Source: a virus. Taken from it: 38,454 nucleotides of DNA. Positions 1 through 7,644 of the stretch are shown here, one piece after another. The stretch is taken from positions 1 through 38,454 of the IMG/VR virus record IMGVR_UViG_3300037245_000690; one strand, 5' to 3'. The notes under the pieces are model-generated. The model did not search any database, had not been told where the DNA came from, and saw only the letters and a list, made by a program, of their open reading frames with translations. Both the position numbers and the translations under genes were made by a program. The number at the start of each line of letters is the position of its first letter. Within the stretch, counting starts at the first letter, position 1.

Positions 1-62
1 AAAACCCGCCCGTTGCGAGAACGACGTCCATAAATTAAAACGTCGAGTGGTCTGAGATGACG

Positions 63-124
63 GATCAAATTGTCATGATCTAGATCTGCTCAAACGGCTA
101 TAGTTCCGGATCGGGATCGCGATC
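63..124. repeat. Cluster of six GATC sites
   Basis: Six GATC tetramers lie within 62 bases, at 63, 77, 83, 109, 115 and 121, against about one per 256 bases expected by chance. Two belong to a 10-base palindrome GATCTAGATC (77-86) and two to GATCGCGATC (115-124). No gene is seen in the 1-138 stretch that contains them. Dense GATC is typical of Dam-sensitive regulatory regions and some replication origins, but nothing here proves either role. Confidence 0.6.
89..110. repeat. Left copy of a sequence repeated at the right end
   Basis: CTCAAACGGC, then TATAGT, then TCCGGA occur here in direct succession. The same blocks occur in the same order at 37971-38013, where a short hairpin-forming segment separates the last two. 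Both copies are noncoding, one near each end of the window. They could mark a regulatory or end-associated element; the role is unknown. Confidence 0.5.
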
Positions 125-138
125 GCTGGTCTCAAATC

Positions 139-174
139 AAAAAAATCAGGGCCGCGCCAATCGGCGCGGCCCTG
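139..174 (-). terminator. Rho-independent terminator of the 217-489 gene
   Basis: A 12-bp perfect stem (147-158 pairing with 163-174, core GGGCCGCGCC) with a 4-base loop is followed, on the minus strand, by a run of seven T (139-145). It lies 42 bases past the stop codon of the only leftward gene here, as expected for a strong intrinsic terminator. Confidence 0.9.
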
Positions 175-216
175 GTCGTCATCGTGGGGTTGGGCCATCC
201 TTGGCCCTGGTTCGCC

Positions 217-489
217 TTACTTGGCCCAGTTCACCCAGCCCTGCTTCAGCGCGTAACCCACAAATTTCCCGCCATCGCCAGCGGTTATGTAATCGTGCTT
301 GTGGGCAATTTCGGCGTAGGTCCGTCCAGCCTTTATCGCTGTGCACATCTGCGCATACTGGTCAATGGTATGCTCCACGCGGCCCTTAAACTCCTTGCAG
401 CCGTCCAGGGTCAGCATACGCTTATCCACTGGCTTTTCGGCCTTGGTGTTTTCCGGCTTGGTGTTTTCCGCTTGTGCATTCTTAGCCAT
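217..489 (-). CDS. Small hypothetical early protein, Lys/Glu-rich N-terminus
   Basis: A 90-residue protein of unknown function. Residues 1-25 are a low-complexity segment rich in Lys, Glu, Asn and Thr. The rest (from about MLTLDGCKEF) looks like a compact helical domain. The start is supported by an AGAGGA ribosome site 6-8 bases upstream. It forms its own transcription unit, with a promoter at 636-663, a long leader and a strong terminator at 139-174. Its codons end mostly in G or C, unlike most neighbours, which suggests high expression. The end of its leader (CTTAAACC, then ACAC, then GAGGA) resembles the leader of the short gene at 29232-29639, so the two may be co-regulated. No family is recognised. 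Confidence 0.8.
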   Translation of the reverse strand: MAKNAQAENTKPENTKAEKPVDKRMLTLDGCKEFKGRVEHTIDQYAQMCTAIKAGRTYAEIAHKHDYITAGDGGKFVGYALKQGWVNWAK

Positions 490-542
490 TGTAGTATCCT
501 CTGTGTAAAGGTTTAAGTGTTATTCCACGCGCACCACCTTCG

Positions 543-610
543 CCGCCCAACCCAGCCATCCAGGTCCGTCGCGGTATAGTGGCTACCGTTTTCGTAGCTT
601 GGTTGGGCGG
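543..610 (-). ncRNA. Structured 5' leader (long inverted repeat)
   Basis: CCGCCCAACC (543-552) plus AGC (554-556) pairs with GCT (597-599) plus GGTTGGGCGG (601-610), giving 13 pairs and one mismatch. Inside is a second small hairpin, CGGTA (572-576) with TACCG (584-588). The element lies between the leftward promoter at 636-663 and the start codon at 489, so it would fold in the roughly 140-base leader of that mRNA. It also lies about 110-177 bases upstream of the rightward sigma54-type start, a usual distance for an activator site, so a DNA role is possible. Confidence 0.55.
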
Positions 611-635
611 GTCCCCATACCTAAGCTGTAAATTC

Positions 636-663
636 ATTATACACCATCTGCCATCTTTTGCAA
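636..663 (-). promoter_or_regulatory. Sigma70-type promoter, leftward
   Basis: Read on the minus strand: -35 TTGCAA (658-663), 16-base spacer, -10 TATAAT (636-641). It starts with CTTGC like the promoters at 29681-29709, 35687-35715 and 35823-35851. Transcription would begin near 629, leaving a leader of about 140 bases before the 217-489 gene. Confidence 0.8.
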
Positions 664-692
664 GCTTTATCTTTATTTATTTTTCACCCATG

Positions 693-710
693 TTGGCACG
701 TTCCTTGCAT
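693..710 (+). promoter_or_regulatory. Sigma54 (RpoN)-type promoter of the late operon
   Basis: TTGGCACG (693-700), four bases, then TTGCAT (705-710) matches the sigma54 consensus TGGCACG-N4-TTGCA at every conserved position, with the required 12-base offset between the -24 G and the -12 C. The predicted start is near 720. An AT-rich tract (661-690) lies just upstream. It is the only such match I found in the window and sits in the intergenic region in front of the rightward structural operon. Sigma54 promoters need an AAA+ enhancer-binding activator; none is encoded here, so it would be a host protein. Confidence 0.8.
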
Positions 711-720
711 ACATGCTCAA

Positions 721-838
721 CTACTTTAGGTTGTATCTAACAACCTAAAGTTCTACCACTTTAGGTTGTATTCCTGGCTGCTGGCCGGACAACTTAAAGT
801 TGTAGAACCCCCCTGCCCCGATACAACCTAAACTACTA
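721..838. repeat. Five copies of an inverted-repeat motif (operator-like)
   Basis: The motif TACTTTAGGTTGTA or its complement TACAACCTAAAGTA occurs at 722-735 (+), about 739-756 (-), 757-770 (+), 789-805 (a near-palindromic variant CAACTTAAAGTTG) and 821-838 (-). Copies 1 and 2 face each other, as do 2 and 3. The cluster begins at the predicted sigma54 start site and ends before the first late gene. It could bind a repressor, a sigma54 activator or a replication initiator. The remaining 841-966 stretch holds a weak GGGG/CCCC hairpin and a run of T but no gene I can support. Confidence 0.7.
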
Positions 839-966
839 CCGGAAGACCGGGGGGGTATGAACCCCAACCAAAACTTTTTTCCCACTACCCGACATCCACA
901 CATGGAGACGAAATTCAAGACATTCAGGGATTGCATATCCCCGCGTATGCGCGTATAAAGGAGTGT

Positions 967-1128
967 ATGCCGTCGAAGTCCAATAAGCAGCGGAAATTCA
1001 TGCGTGCAGCGGCTCACGATCCCAAATTTGCGAAACGCAATGAGATTCCTCAGGGCGTAGCGCGAGATTTCGTCAATGAAGACGCCAAACGCAGACAGCG
1101 TCTCGTCGCACAAGAGGTGAGAAAGTAA
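967..1128 (+). CDS. Small conserved phage protein (MPSKS-type)
   Basis: A 53-residue basic protein. The pattern MPSKSxxQxxFMxAAAHxPxFAK, then IPQxVAxxFVxED, matches a small protein I recognise from many environmental phages, whose function is unknown to me. ATG 967 was chosen because the family starts there and an AAAGGAG ribosome site lies just upstream (spacing is short); a longer reading from TTG 931 is unlikely. It is the first gene of the late operon after the sigma54-type promoter. Confidence 0.8.
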   Translation: MPSKSNKQRKFMRAAAHDPKFAKRNEIPQGVARDFVNEDAKRRQRLVAQEVRK

Positions 1129-1129
1129 G

Positions 1130-1597
1130 ATGCCCAGCAAAATCAACCCGTATGCCGAAAATAGCACCGGAGCAGCGATGGAGGCTTGTTACAACTCCTG
1201 CCAGACTTGTAAGTTCTCCATGGACCATCACATGATGCTCCAATGCTGTCATCCGAAGCGTGGCAAGACTATGGCGTACGACATCAACGCCTGCCGCTCC
1301 ATGGATGAGAAGTACGAGAATGGCTTCATGCTGCAAGAGCAGAGTAACTACTGCGTGGAGACGAGTTGGTGGTGCAAGGAGTTCAGTGCCCAGGACATCG
1401 ACAACGACCCCAGTGACTATGGTGGAGGCAACAAAGCAGCGAGTGAGCGCTATATTAAACGAATGCGTGAGCAAGCAGGGCCAGAGCCGAAGGAGACAGA
1501 GGGAGACCGTAGAGAGCGTCTTCGCAAAAAGAAAGGCCCCAACCCGAAATATGGCGGTGGATCCGTAGGAGGCGCAGCGGCAGGCGGAGGCACTTAG
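1130..1597 (+). CDS. Cysteine-rich hypothetical protein
   Basis: A 155-residue protein of unknown function. The N-terminal half has a CxxxCxxC group (residues 20-27), a CC pair near residue 39 and further cysteines up to about residue 82 (NACR, NYC, WWC), consistent with one or more zinc or other metal sites. The C-terminal 50 residues are basic (RRERLRKKKG) and end in a Gly/Ala-rich tail. It begins two bases after the preceding stop and ends at the GTG of the next gene, so all three are probably translated together. Its place just before the terminase genes suggests, but does not show, a role in packaging or late-gene control. Confidence 0.75.
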   Translation: MPSKINPYAENSTGAAMEACYNSCQTCKFSMDHHMMLQCCHPKRGKTMAYDINACRSMDEKYENGFMLQEQSNYCVETSWWCKEFSAQDIDNDPSDYGGGNKAASERYIKRMREQAGPEPKETEGDRRERLRKKKGPNPKYGGGSVGGAAAGGGT

Positions 1598-1830
1598 TGA
1601 CCGACATAGCCAACTGGAGTATGCACGTCAACGGGACGAGAGCCCAAATCGCTACCTCTGACGAGCGTAACAATCCAGGAATACGTATTGCGAGCTTGCG
1701 GCGAAGACGGCGCAAAGGATACGACGATATACCGGGCAACCCCAGAGACAAGGCACGTAGAGATGTTACTCGTGGACACCGTGCGAGCCGTGGCCGCGGA
1801 AGACCTCCAGGACCACCAGGACCGCCCTAA
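1597..1830 (+). CDS. Arg/Gly/Pro-rich small protein
   Basis: A 77-residue, strongly basic protein starting at GTG. The start overlaps the preceding stop (TTAGTGA) and is preceded by GGAGG. Residues 30-42 hold a run of arginines, and the C-terminus ends in RGRGRPPGPPGPP, a short collagen-like tail. The frame exactly fills the gap between its neighbours (stop and start of the next gene overlap as TAATG), which is the main evidence that it is real. The charge suggests nucleic-acid binding, but no family is recognised. Confidence 0.6.
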   Translation: MTDIANWSMHVNGTRAQIATSDERNNPGIRIASLRRRRRKGYDDIPGNPRDKARRDVTRGHRASRGRGRPPGPPGPP

Positions 1831-2240
1831 TGCCAGAAGAAATTAAAATAGTAGAGACGATGTCCACTGAGCAGTATGAAGCTCAGCAGGCATTGGAGAG
1901 TAAGCTCAACGACATTGCCACGGCTTCTACACAGTACGGTGGAGGCAAGCTACTCAAGTTCACGCGCTCTACCAAAGTAACTCGGGCAGATGTAGTTGAG
2001 TCTTTTACCAACGCTTTCCAGATGATAGGGGGAGTTGATAGACTTGCGCTGTGGGCTGACCAGAACCCAGGCGATTTCTACAAACTGTTCGGCAAACTGA
2101 TGCCCCCCGCTGCGAGCGACTTACTGGACGGCCAGCGTGAGTTCGTGGTGAGGCACATCCTCCCGCCCCCTGAAATGGATACGAACCCACGCCAGACTCA
2201 GCGCACGCTGGAAGCGGAGTACACTGAGATAGATGCCTGA
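1830..2240 (+). CDS. Terminase small subunit (probable)
   Basis: A 136-residue protein just upstream of, and overlapping by eight bases, the large terminase gene. Its central segment (FTNAFQMIGGVDRLALWADQ, then NPxxFYKLFGKLMP) resembles small-terminase-like proteins of environmental podoviruses, in which an IGG-WA-NP-FYKL pattern recurs. The predicted role is recognition of concatemeric phage DNA and stimulation of the large subunit at the portal. The assignment rests on position and this motif; a helix-turn-helix is not obvious. Confidence 0.7.
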   Translation: MPEEIKIVETMSTEQYEAQQALESKLNDIATASTQYGGGKLLKFTRSTKVTRADVVESFTNAFQMIGGVDRLALWADQNPGDFYKLFGKLMPPAASDLLDGQREFVVRHILPPPEMDTNPRQTQRTLEAEYTEIDA

Positions 2241-3546
2241 AGTAACAGTCCCTTATGAACCACGACCACAATTCATGCCACTCCACCTGCGAAAGCAGAG
2301 ATGGGCGGTCGTGGTGGCGCATAGGCGAGCTGGTAAGACGGTGGCTACCCTCAATGACCTCGTGTCCATGGCGCTCTATACTGACAAGGAGCGAGCCAGG
2401 TATGCGTACATCGCTCCATTCTACAGCCAAGCGAAACAGATCGCTTGGGATTATCTGGTCCACTACTGCCGCGATGTTTCTGTCAAGGTTAGTATTTCAA
2501 GTCTTTCTATTGATTTATTTAACGGTGCTCGTATCACTCTATACGGTGCTGATAATCCTGACGCACTTCGCGGGGTTTACTTTGACGGCGTTGTCATTGA
2601 CGAGTATGGCGACTGCAAGCCTTCGCTATGGACTGAGATTATCCGTCCGACTTTGGCAGACAGACGTGGGTGGGCTACCTTCATTGGAACTCCGAATGGG
2701 CTGAACCATTTCTACGACATTTGGGAGTTTGCCAAGGCGCATCCAAACGAATGGTTCACTTTACAACTGCCACAGAGCGAAACAGGCATTCTCGACCAAG
2801 ACGAGGTCGAAGAAATGCGGACCATGATGGAGGAAGATGAGTTTGAGCAAGAAATTGAATGCTCGTTCATGGCCGCGACTCGAGGTGCGTTCTACAGCAA
2901 TGAACTCAAGAAGGCACAGATTGGCTCTTACCCGGTTGACCCCAGCCGAAAATCGAACTACGTTTTTGACCTTGGCTACACGGATTCTACAGCAATATGG
3001 CGATGGACGGAATACCCGGACGCCATTGAAATAAACTTGACTTATGAACAGGATAACAGGTCGATACAGTATTATATTGATTGGCTCCACTCTCAGCGGG
3101 AAGCCGGTCTTACGATTGGAGATGTGTGGTTGCCTTTCGACGCTAAGGCCAAGACCCTCCAAACTGGTAGAAGTATCGTGGAACAATTCCTCAGTGGTGG
3201 GATACGGCCTAAGATTGTCCCGAAACTCGATTTGCTGGACGGAATTCAAGCAGCCAGAATGCTTTTTCCAACCCTGTACTTTGACGAACAGGGCTGCAAA
3301 GATGGACTATTGGCGCTCCGTAGCTACCGGCGCATCTGGAATCCCGAGCGCAGCGAGTATGGAGCCAAGCCCGTCCACGATTGGTCCAGCAACTATGCGG
3401 ATTCCTTTAGGTACCTCTGTCTTGTCGCTAAAACCAAAGAAGACAACCTCCCTGGAGAGCCAAGGCCATTTGCACGAGAAATCAACTATGGCTTCTGCTT
3501 GGATGACCTCTGGAAGACAAGAGAAGAGCATGATGGGTGGCACTGA
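2233..3546 (+). CDS. terL: Terminase large subunit
   Basis: A 437-residue DNA-packaging motor: an ATPase joined to an RNase H-like nuclease that pumps DNA into the prohead and cuts concatemers. Residues 29-36 (AHRRAGKT) are the Walker A loop, VVIDE (120-124) is the Walker B strand with its catalytic Glu, and GTPNG further on fits the coupling motif. The nuclease domain starts near DLGYTDSTAIW, continues with PFDAKAK, and ends with HDWSSNYADSFRY, which supplies the last metal-binding Asp. Length is normal for the compact terminases. It overlaps the preceding gene by 8 bases and the next gene through TGATG. Confidence 0.96.
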   Translation: MPEVTVPYEPRPQFMPLHLRKQRWAVVVAHRRAGKTVATLNDLVSMALYTDKERARYAYIAPFYSQAKQIAWDYLVHYCRDVSVKVSISSLSIDLFNGARITLYGADNPDALRGVYFDGVVIDEYGDCKPSLWTEIIRPTLADRRGWATFIGTPNGLNHFYDIWEFAKAHPNEWFTLQLPQSETGILDQDEVEEMRTMMEEDEFEQEIECSFMAATRGAFYSNELKKAQIGSYPVDPSRKSNYVFDLGYTDSTAIWRWTEYPDAIEINLTYEQDNRSIQYYIDWLHSQREAGLTIGDVWLPFDAKAKTLQTGRSIVEQFLSGGIRPKIVPKLDLLDGIQAARMLFPTLYFDEQGCKDGLLALRSYRRIWNPERSEYGAKPVHDWSSNYADSFRYLCLVAKTKEDNLPGEPRPFAREINYGFCLDDLWKTREEHDGWH

Positions 3547-3983
3547 TGGCTAAGTCGCTCAAAAACCTCATAGCTCCTACGCCTCTGTGGTGTGCTGAAA
3601 TCACGAACAGACTAAAGCGTTTAGAGGACATTGTGTCATTTCTGGGGGGTGCCAGTTTCGTATTCGATAATAATACAAGTTCTGGCGACCCAGGTCCAGG
3701 TAGATTTCGTCTGGACAATAGCGTAAAAGCCTTGTCAGTCGCTGCTTTTGTGAGTAACATTACCGAGGGCGGCATAGATGTTGATGACATCTACGACGGA
3801 GTAGATCCTGGTGATCAAATGATTTTTGCACAAGAAAATGATCCTAGTCGCAATTTGCACGTGACCATCACTGCTGTGGCAGATAATGGAACGTGGCACA
3901 AATTTGATTATAATGTCGACGCGTCCAACGGAGCAGAATTCCAAAATAACCGCAGTTGCTCAATCTCCATAATTAGGAACTGA
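3546..3983 (+). CDS. Fibre- or spike-like protein with a beta-rich domain
   Basis: A 145-residue protein between the terminase and portal genes. After a short N-terminal helix (about 1-30, with NRLKRLED), residues 35-145 form a beta-rich segment: the DPGPGRFRLDN, DGVDPGD and HVTITA patterns recall the repeated domain of tail fibres in marine and environmental phages. It may be a small virion or head fibre. The start is ATG 3546, overlapping the terminase stop. Finding such a domain inside the packaging block is unusual. Function is inferred from composition only. Confidence 0.65.
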   Translation: MAKSLKNLIAPTPLWCAEITNRLKRLEDIVSFLGGASFVFDNNTSSGDPGPGRFRLDNSVKALSVAAFVSNITEGGIDVDDIYDGVDPGDQMIFAQENDPSRNLHVTITAVADNGTWHKFDYNVDASNGAEFQNNRSCSISIIRN

Positions 3984-3984
3984 C

Positions 3985-4176
3985 ATGGCTAACGAAATGA
4001 TGTACGCTCAGGCCCTCCGGCAGGACCCTACTCCTCAACCCTCAATGTTGGGCACAGGATCAGCGGCTTCGGCTGCACAGGACATCAAGGATAGAGGCTA
4101 CAAGCTACATGTCGCCGAATCTGAGGCGCTGGGTGAGACGCCCCAAACTTACGAAGCGTGGAAGGCGGGCCAGTAA
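3985..4176 (+). CDS. Small conserved protein upstream of portal
   Basis: A 63-residue protein with no predicted membrane segment. The C-terminus (HVAESEALGETPQTYEAWKAG) resembles the end of short proteins that sit just before the portal gene in several environmental podoviruses. Their function is unknown to me. The start has a TAGGA ribosome site and the stop abuts the portal ATG directly, which supports co-translation with the portal. Confidence 0.75.
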   Translation: MANEMMYAQALRQDPTPQPSMLGTGSAASAAQDIKDRGYKLHVAESEALGETPQTYEAWKAGQ

Positions 4177-6219
4177 ATGTCCACTACAGAAACCAGTTCG
4201 AGAGAAATGGGACAATCGCCTGTTGAACCTCGGGTAAATGATGACAAAAACCCCGATATACAAGGCGAACTTCTTGGTGTTCCCAAGTACGATATTCAGT
4301 ACTGGAAAGACCAGATAAATTTAGCCAGTAAGGAGTTACAGAAGTTCCATGAGCGTGGGCGTAAGACTCAGCGACGCTACCTCGATGACCGTGAAGCCAA
4401 TGACGAGCAAAGCAGAAAATTCAACCTTTTCTGGGCTAACACGGGAGTCCTTCGGGCTGCTCTATATGCTAACCCACCCTCACCCACCGTTAAGCGCGAG
4501 TGGGACGATTTCAATGACGACGTGGGCCGAGTGGCAGCGGAAATCCTGGAACGACTACTCAAACTTGGACTCCAGCGCCCAAGAGGCGATATGGACGTCG
4601 CCTTCTCCTACGCTACCGAAGACCGCTTAATTCCCGGGCTTGGGCAGGTCTGGCTGAGGTACGACGTACAGACACAGACTAAGCAGATTCCCAACACGCC
4701 CATAGAATACGAGCAAATTACGGACGAAGAGGCCATAACGGACTACATCTATTGGGAAGACTTCCTGTGGTCTCCGTGCCGTATTTGGGAAGAGTGTCGG
4801 TGGGTTGCGCGTCAGGCGCACATGACTAAAGAGCGAGCAGTTGCACGTTTTGGCGAAGAGGTTGCCAATCGGCTAACCTACAGCGATAAGTTTGAGAATG
4901 TGGACCGAGTGGGCGCACAGGACAATACCCCTGTTCGCCGCCCTGAGGCCACGTCCAGCGTGTGGGAGATTTGGAACAAAACCACCAGGACTGTCTACTG
5001 GGTTTCCACCACTGATGTAGATCGCGTACTGGATAAGAAAGAAGACCCACTTGGTTTGGAAGGGTTCTTCCCTTGCCCGAAGCCGCTCCTTGCTACTCAC
5101 AGCACGAGCAACATGACTCCGCGGCCGGATTACTACATGACCAAGGATCAGTATGAAGAAATTGACACGCTTAACACGCGAATCAACTGGCTTGTCAAAG
5201 CCTGCAAAGCTGCCGGAGTCTACGACAAGTCAGCAGAGGGCATCCAGCGCCTCTTCCAACAGGGCACCGAAAACTCGCTCATACCCGTTGATAACTGGGC
5301 TATGTTTGCAGAAAGGGGTGGTGTTCAGGGACAAATTGACTGGATACCTATTGAGCAGATTGCAGCGGTAATCACCATTCTTACTGCGAAACAGGGTGAA
5401 ATGGTCCAGCAACTTTACGAGTTGACTGGTATCTCCGACATCATGCGTGGGAATACCGAAGCACGAGAGACCCTCGGTGCCCAGCAACTCAAGGCTCAGT
5501 ACGGTAGTGTCCGGCTCCAGTATATCCAGGGCACCATCGCTGAGTTTGTCACAGAGGCTATGCGTATCAAGGCCGACATTATCTCCAAGCACTTTCAACC
5601 GGAGACGATTATTAAGAAAAGCCTTATACAGATGATTCCGCAGGTTGACCACCCGCTTATTCAGCCTGCTATCCAGCTTCTTAAGAATACGCCCGTCGCA
5701 GCCTACCACCTGGAGATAGAAGCGGACACCATGTCCATTCCGGACTATGCTGTGGAAAAACAGAGCCGGCTGGACTACATCACGGCTATGGGGCAACTTA
5801 TCAGCCAGAGCTGGCAGGCTATTGAGGCTGCGCCAGAGATGGCCCCCCTCGTGCTACAGACTCTCCAGTGGGGTGCGGCTGGGTTTAAGAACGGCAGGTA
5901 CCTGGAAGGTGTGCTGGATCAGGCTGTGGACCAGGCCATGAAGATGATGCAGAAGAAGCAGCAAGAGCCGCCTCCGCCTGACCCCGCAGTCATTGAGGCG
6001 CAGGCTGACGCGAAGCGTAAGGACCAGGAAGCCCAACAGGATGCGATGATTAAGGCGCGAGATGCCAACGCTGAGGTGCAACAGGGCAACATGGAGACGC
6101 AGAATGAAATCCAGCAGGATAATCTGGATGCTGCTAATGAGCGCCGTCTTGCTTGGCTCAAGGGGCACACTGACGCTGAAATCGCGCGCATGGTAGCGAG
6201 GGCTAGGACTGATGCGTAG
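4177..6219 (+). CDS. Portal protein
   Basis: A 680-residue protein of the size and position expected for a podovirus head-tail connector, the dodecameric channel for DNA entry and exit. The N-terminus has a helical region with many charged residues (YWKDQINLASKELQKFH), then the FNLFWANTGVLRAALYANPP segment often seen near the start of this portal type. The middle (DLxWSPxRxWEECRWVARQAHM) is typical of the clip and wing. The last 100 residues are a Gln/Glu/Asp/Ala-rich coiled coil (MKMMQKKQQEPPPPDPAVIE) that fits a barrel or crown. It is followed by scaffold and capsid genes. Confidence 0.9.
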   Translation: MSTTETSSREMGQSPVEPRVNDDKNPDIQGELLGVPKYDIQYWKDQINLASKELQKFHERGRKTQRRYLDDREANDEQSRKFNLFWANTGVLRAALYANPPSPTVKREWDDFNDDVGRVAAEILERLLKLGLQRPRGDMDVAFSYATEDRLIPGLGQVWLRYDVQTQTKQIPNTPIEYEQITDEEAITDYIYWEDFLWSPCRIWEECRWVARQAHMTKERAVARFGEEVANRLTYSDKFENVDRVGAQDNTPVRRPEATSSVWEIWNKTTRTVYWVSTTDVDRVLDKKEDPLGLEGFFPCPKPLLATHSTSNMTPRPDYYMTKDQYEEIDTLNTRINWLVKACKAAGVYDKSAEGIQRLFQQGTENSLIPVDNWAMFAERGGVQGQIDWIPIEQIAAVITILTAKQGEMVQQLYELTGISDIMRGNTEARETLGAQQLKAQYGSVRLQYIQGTIAEFVTEAMRIKADIISKHFQPETIIKKSLIQMIPQVDHPLIQPAIQLLKNTPVAAYHLEIEADTMSIPDYAVEKQSRLDYITAMGQLISQSWQAIEAAPEMAPLVLQTLQWGAAGFKNGRYLEGVLDQAVDQAMKMMQKKQQEPPPPDPAVIEAQADAKRKDQEAQQDAMIKARDANAEVQQGNMETQNEIQQDNLDAANERRLAWLKGHTDAEIARMVARARTDA

Positions 6220-6544
6220 GCGTTGGATTCAGAAAATTGACCCGGAAACTGGTAAAGGTCGGCTCGTTGAGGTACCCCTTAACCACTTCACGCCCCGACG
6301 TAGTCTCTCGGACACCGATGCACTTATTAGTGATAGACACTATGACGGGATGCGTGCAACGGACGGCGCTGATATCTCCACACGTGCGAAGCACAGAGAG
6401 TACATGCGCCGCAACGACCTCACTACCATCGACGACTTTAAGCAAGAATGGGCCGACGCCCCGCGTAAACGAGAACTAGCAGCTAAAAAAGGTACGCGGG
6501 AGTCTATTGAAAGAGCAATCCACCACCTAGAAGGACCAACGTAA
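6212..6544 (+). CDS. Hypothetical protein between portal and scaffold
   Basis: A 110-residue, highly charged and basic protein starting eight bases inside the portal gene. It reads as soluble and mostly helical, with RKRELAAKKGTRESIERAI near the C-terminus. The HFTPRRSLSDTDALISDRHYDGMRATDGADI section looks like a conserved core. Its place in the head-assembly block suggests a structural or assembly role. No domain is recognised. Confidence 0.75.
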   Translation: MRRRWIQKIDPETGKGRLVEVPLNHFTPRRSLSDTDALISDRHYDGMRATDGADISTRAKHREYMRRNDLTTIDDFKQEWADAPRKRELAAKKGTRESIERAIHHLEGPT

Positions 6545-7644
6545 TGGGCGAGTCACTTAAAGAAAGTTTGGAGGCCGCGTTTGATGAAGATCCCAGCACT
6601 CCTGAACCCAGTCCGGTGGTGGACGAGTCTCCGCCAGTGGTGGACGAACCTGTGGTGGACGACCCCAAGCCCGCCGAAGAAGCCCCTGCCACAGAAGAGC
6701 CAGCACCCGGCGATGACCGCACCGCTATCGAAGCCTCAGCCAAAGGCGAAGGCGAAGACAAAGGCGAAGGCAAAGAAGGGGAAGAAGTTCCAGCTACCAC
6801 CCCAGGATTAAGGCCTCCTTCTAGCTGGAAGCCCTCAATGCGGGATAAGTTCCTCACGTTGCCAGAGGATGTGCAACGTGAGGTTCTGCGGCGTGAGGTT
6901 GATATCTCCAAGGGTATGGAGATAGCCGCAGAGTCTCGTAAGTTCAAACAAGAATTCGACACGCACGTAGCTCCCTATGCGGCTGAGATCGCCAGCAGGG
7001 GAGTTACGGCGATGGACGCCTTCGACAATTATCTTAAGACTGCGTATGCTCTGCGCCACGCCCCTGCTCAGGAAAAGGCCGCTCTTGTAGCTGGCATGAT
7101 TCAACAGTACGGTGTAGACATTGGTGCGTTAGACCAAGTTCTTACTAACCAGATTGAGAATCCCGGTGCTCCTGGTGGTGGAAATGGAGTAGACCCGAAT
7201 GTCGCCGCAGCGGTGACCCAGGCCCTCCAGCCCTACCAGCAGATGTTCAGCAGCATACAGCAGCGAGAGATACGCTCTGCTGAGCAAACGCAGACGGACG
7301 TTACCTCTGAAATTGCAACGTTCAAGGCTGACGATGCAAATGAATTCTTTGAAGATGTTAAGGTCGAGATGGGCAATTTCTTGGAAGCCGCAGCAATGCG
7401 GAGCCAACCTATGACTTTACAAGATGCCTACGACCGTGCTATATTATTACGACCAGAACTAGCTGAGATCGTTGCCCAACGCAAGCTTCAAACGCAGGCG
7501 GAAGCAAAGACCTCAGCGGCGGCGGCAGCAAAGGCGAAGGCAGTAGGGATTACGGGCTCGTCACCCGACACAGGTTCGGGACGAGCACCAGCCCAAAGTC
7601 TGCGCGGAGCCATCGAAGCTGCCATCGATTCTACTGATATGTAG
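6544..7644 (+). CDS. Scaffold-like head assembly protein
   Basis: A 366-residue protein just before the major capsid gene, the usual place for the scaffold. Residues 10-90 are very acidic and Pro/Glu/Asp/Lys-rich, with short repeats (VVDEPVVDD, EDKGEGKEGEE). Residues 95-130 and 220-320 are helical with many Gln and Glu, fitting a coiled-coil assembly core. The C-terminus (SLRGAIEAAIDS) could be the capsid-binding helix. The predicted role is directing capsid-shell assembly and then leaving. It could instead be a head-decoration protein; the sequence alone does not decide. Confidence 0.75.
   Translation: MGESLKESLEAAFDEDPSTPEPSPVVDESPPVVDEPVVDDPKPAEEAPATEEPAPGDDRTAIEASAKGEGEDKGEGKEGEEVPATTPGLRPPSSWKPSMRDKFLTLPEDVQREVLRREVDISKGMEIAAESRKFKQEFDTHVAPYAAEIASRGVTAMDAFDNYLKTAYALRHAPAQEKAALVAGMIQQYGVDIGALDQVLTNQIENPGAPGGGNGVDPNVAAAVTQALQPYQQMFSSIQQREIRSAEQTQTDVTSEIATFKADDANEFFEDVKVEMGNFLEAAAMRSQPMTLQDAYDRAILLRPELAEIVAQRKLQTQAEAKTSAAAAAKAKAVGITGSSPDTGSGRAPAQSLRGAIEAAIDSTDM

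Noticed and set aside
1-60. Possible circular join with the right edge
   Set aside because: The partial right-edge gene does not continue into a convincing start across the join, and no terminal overlap is visible.
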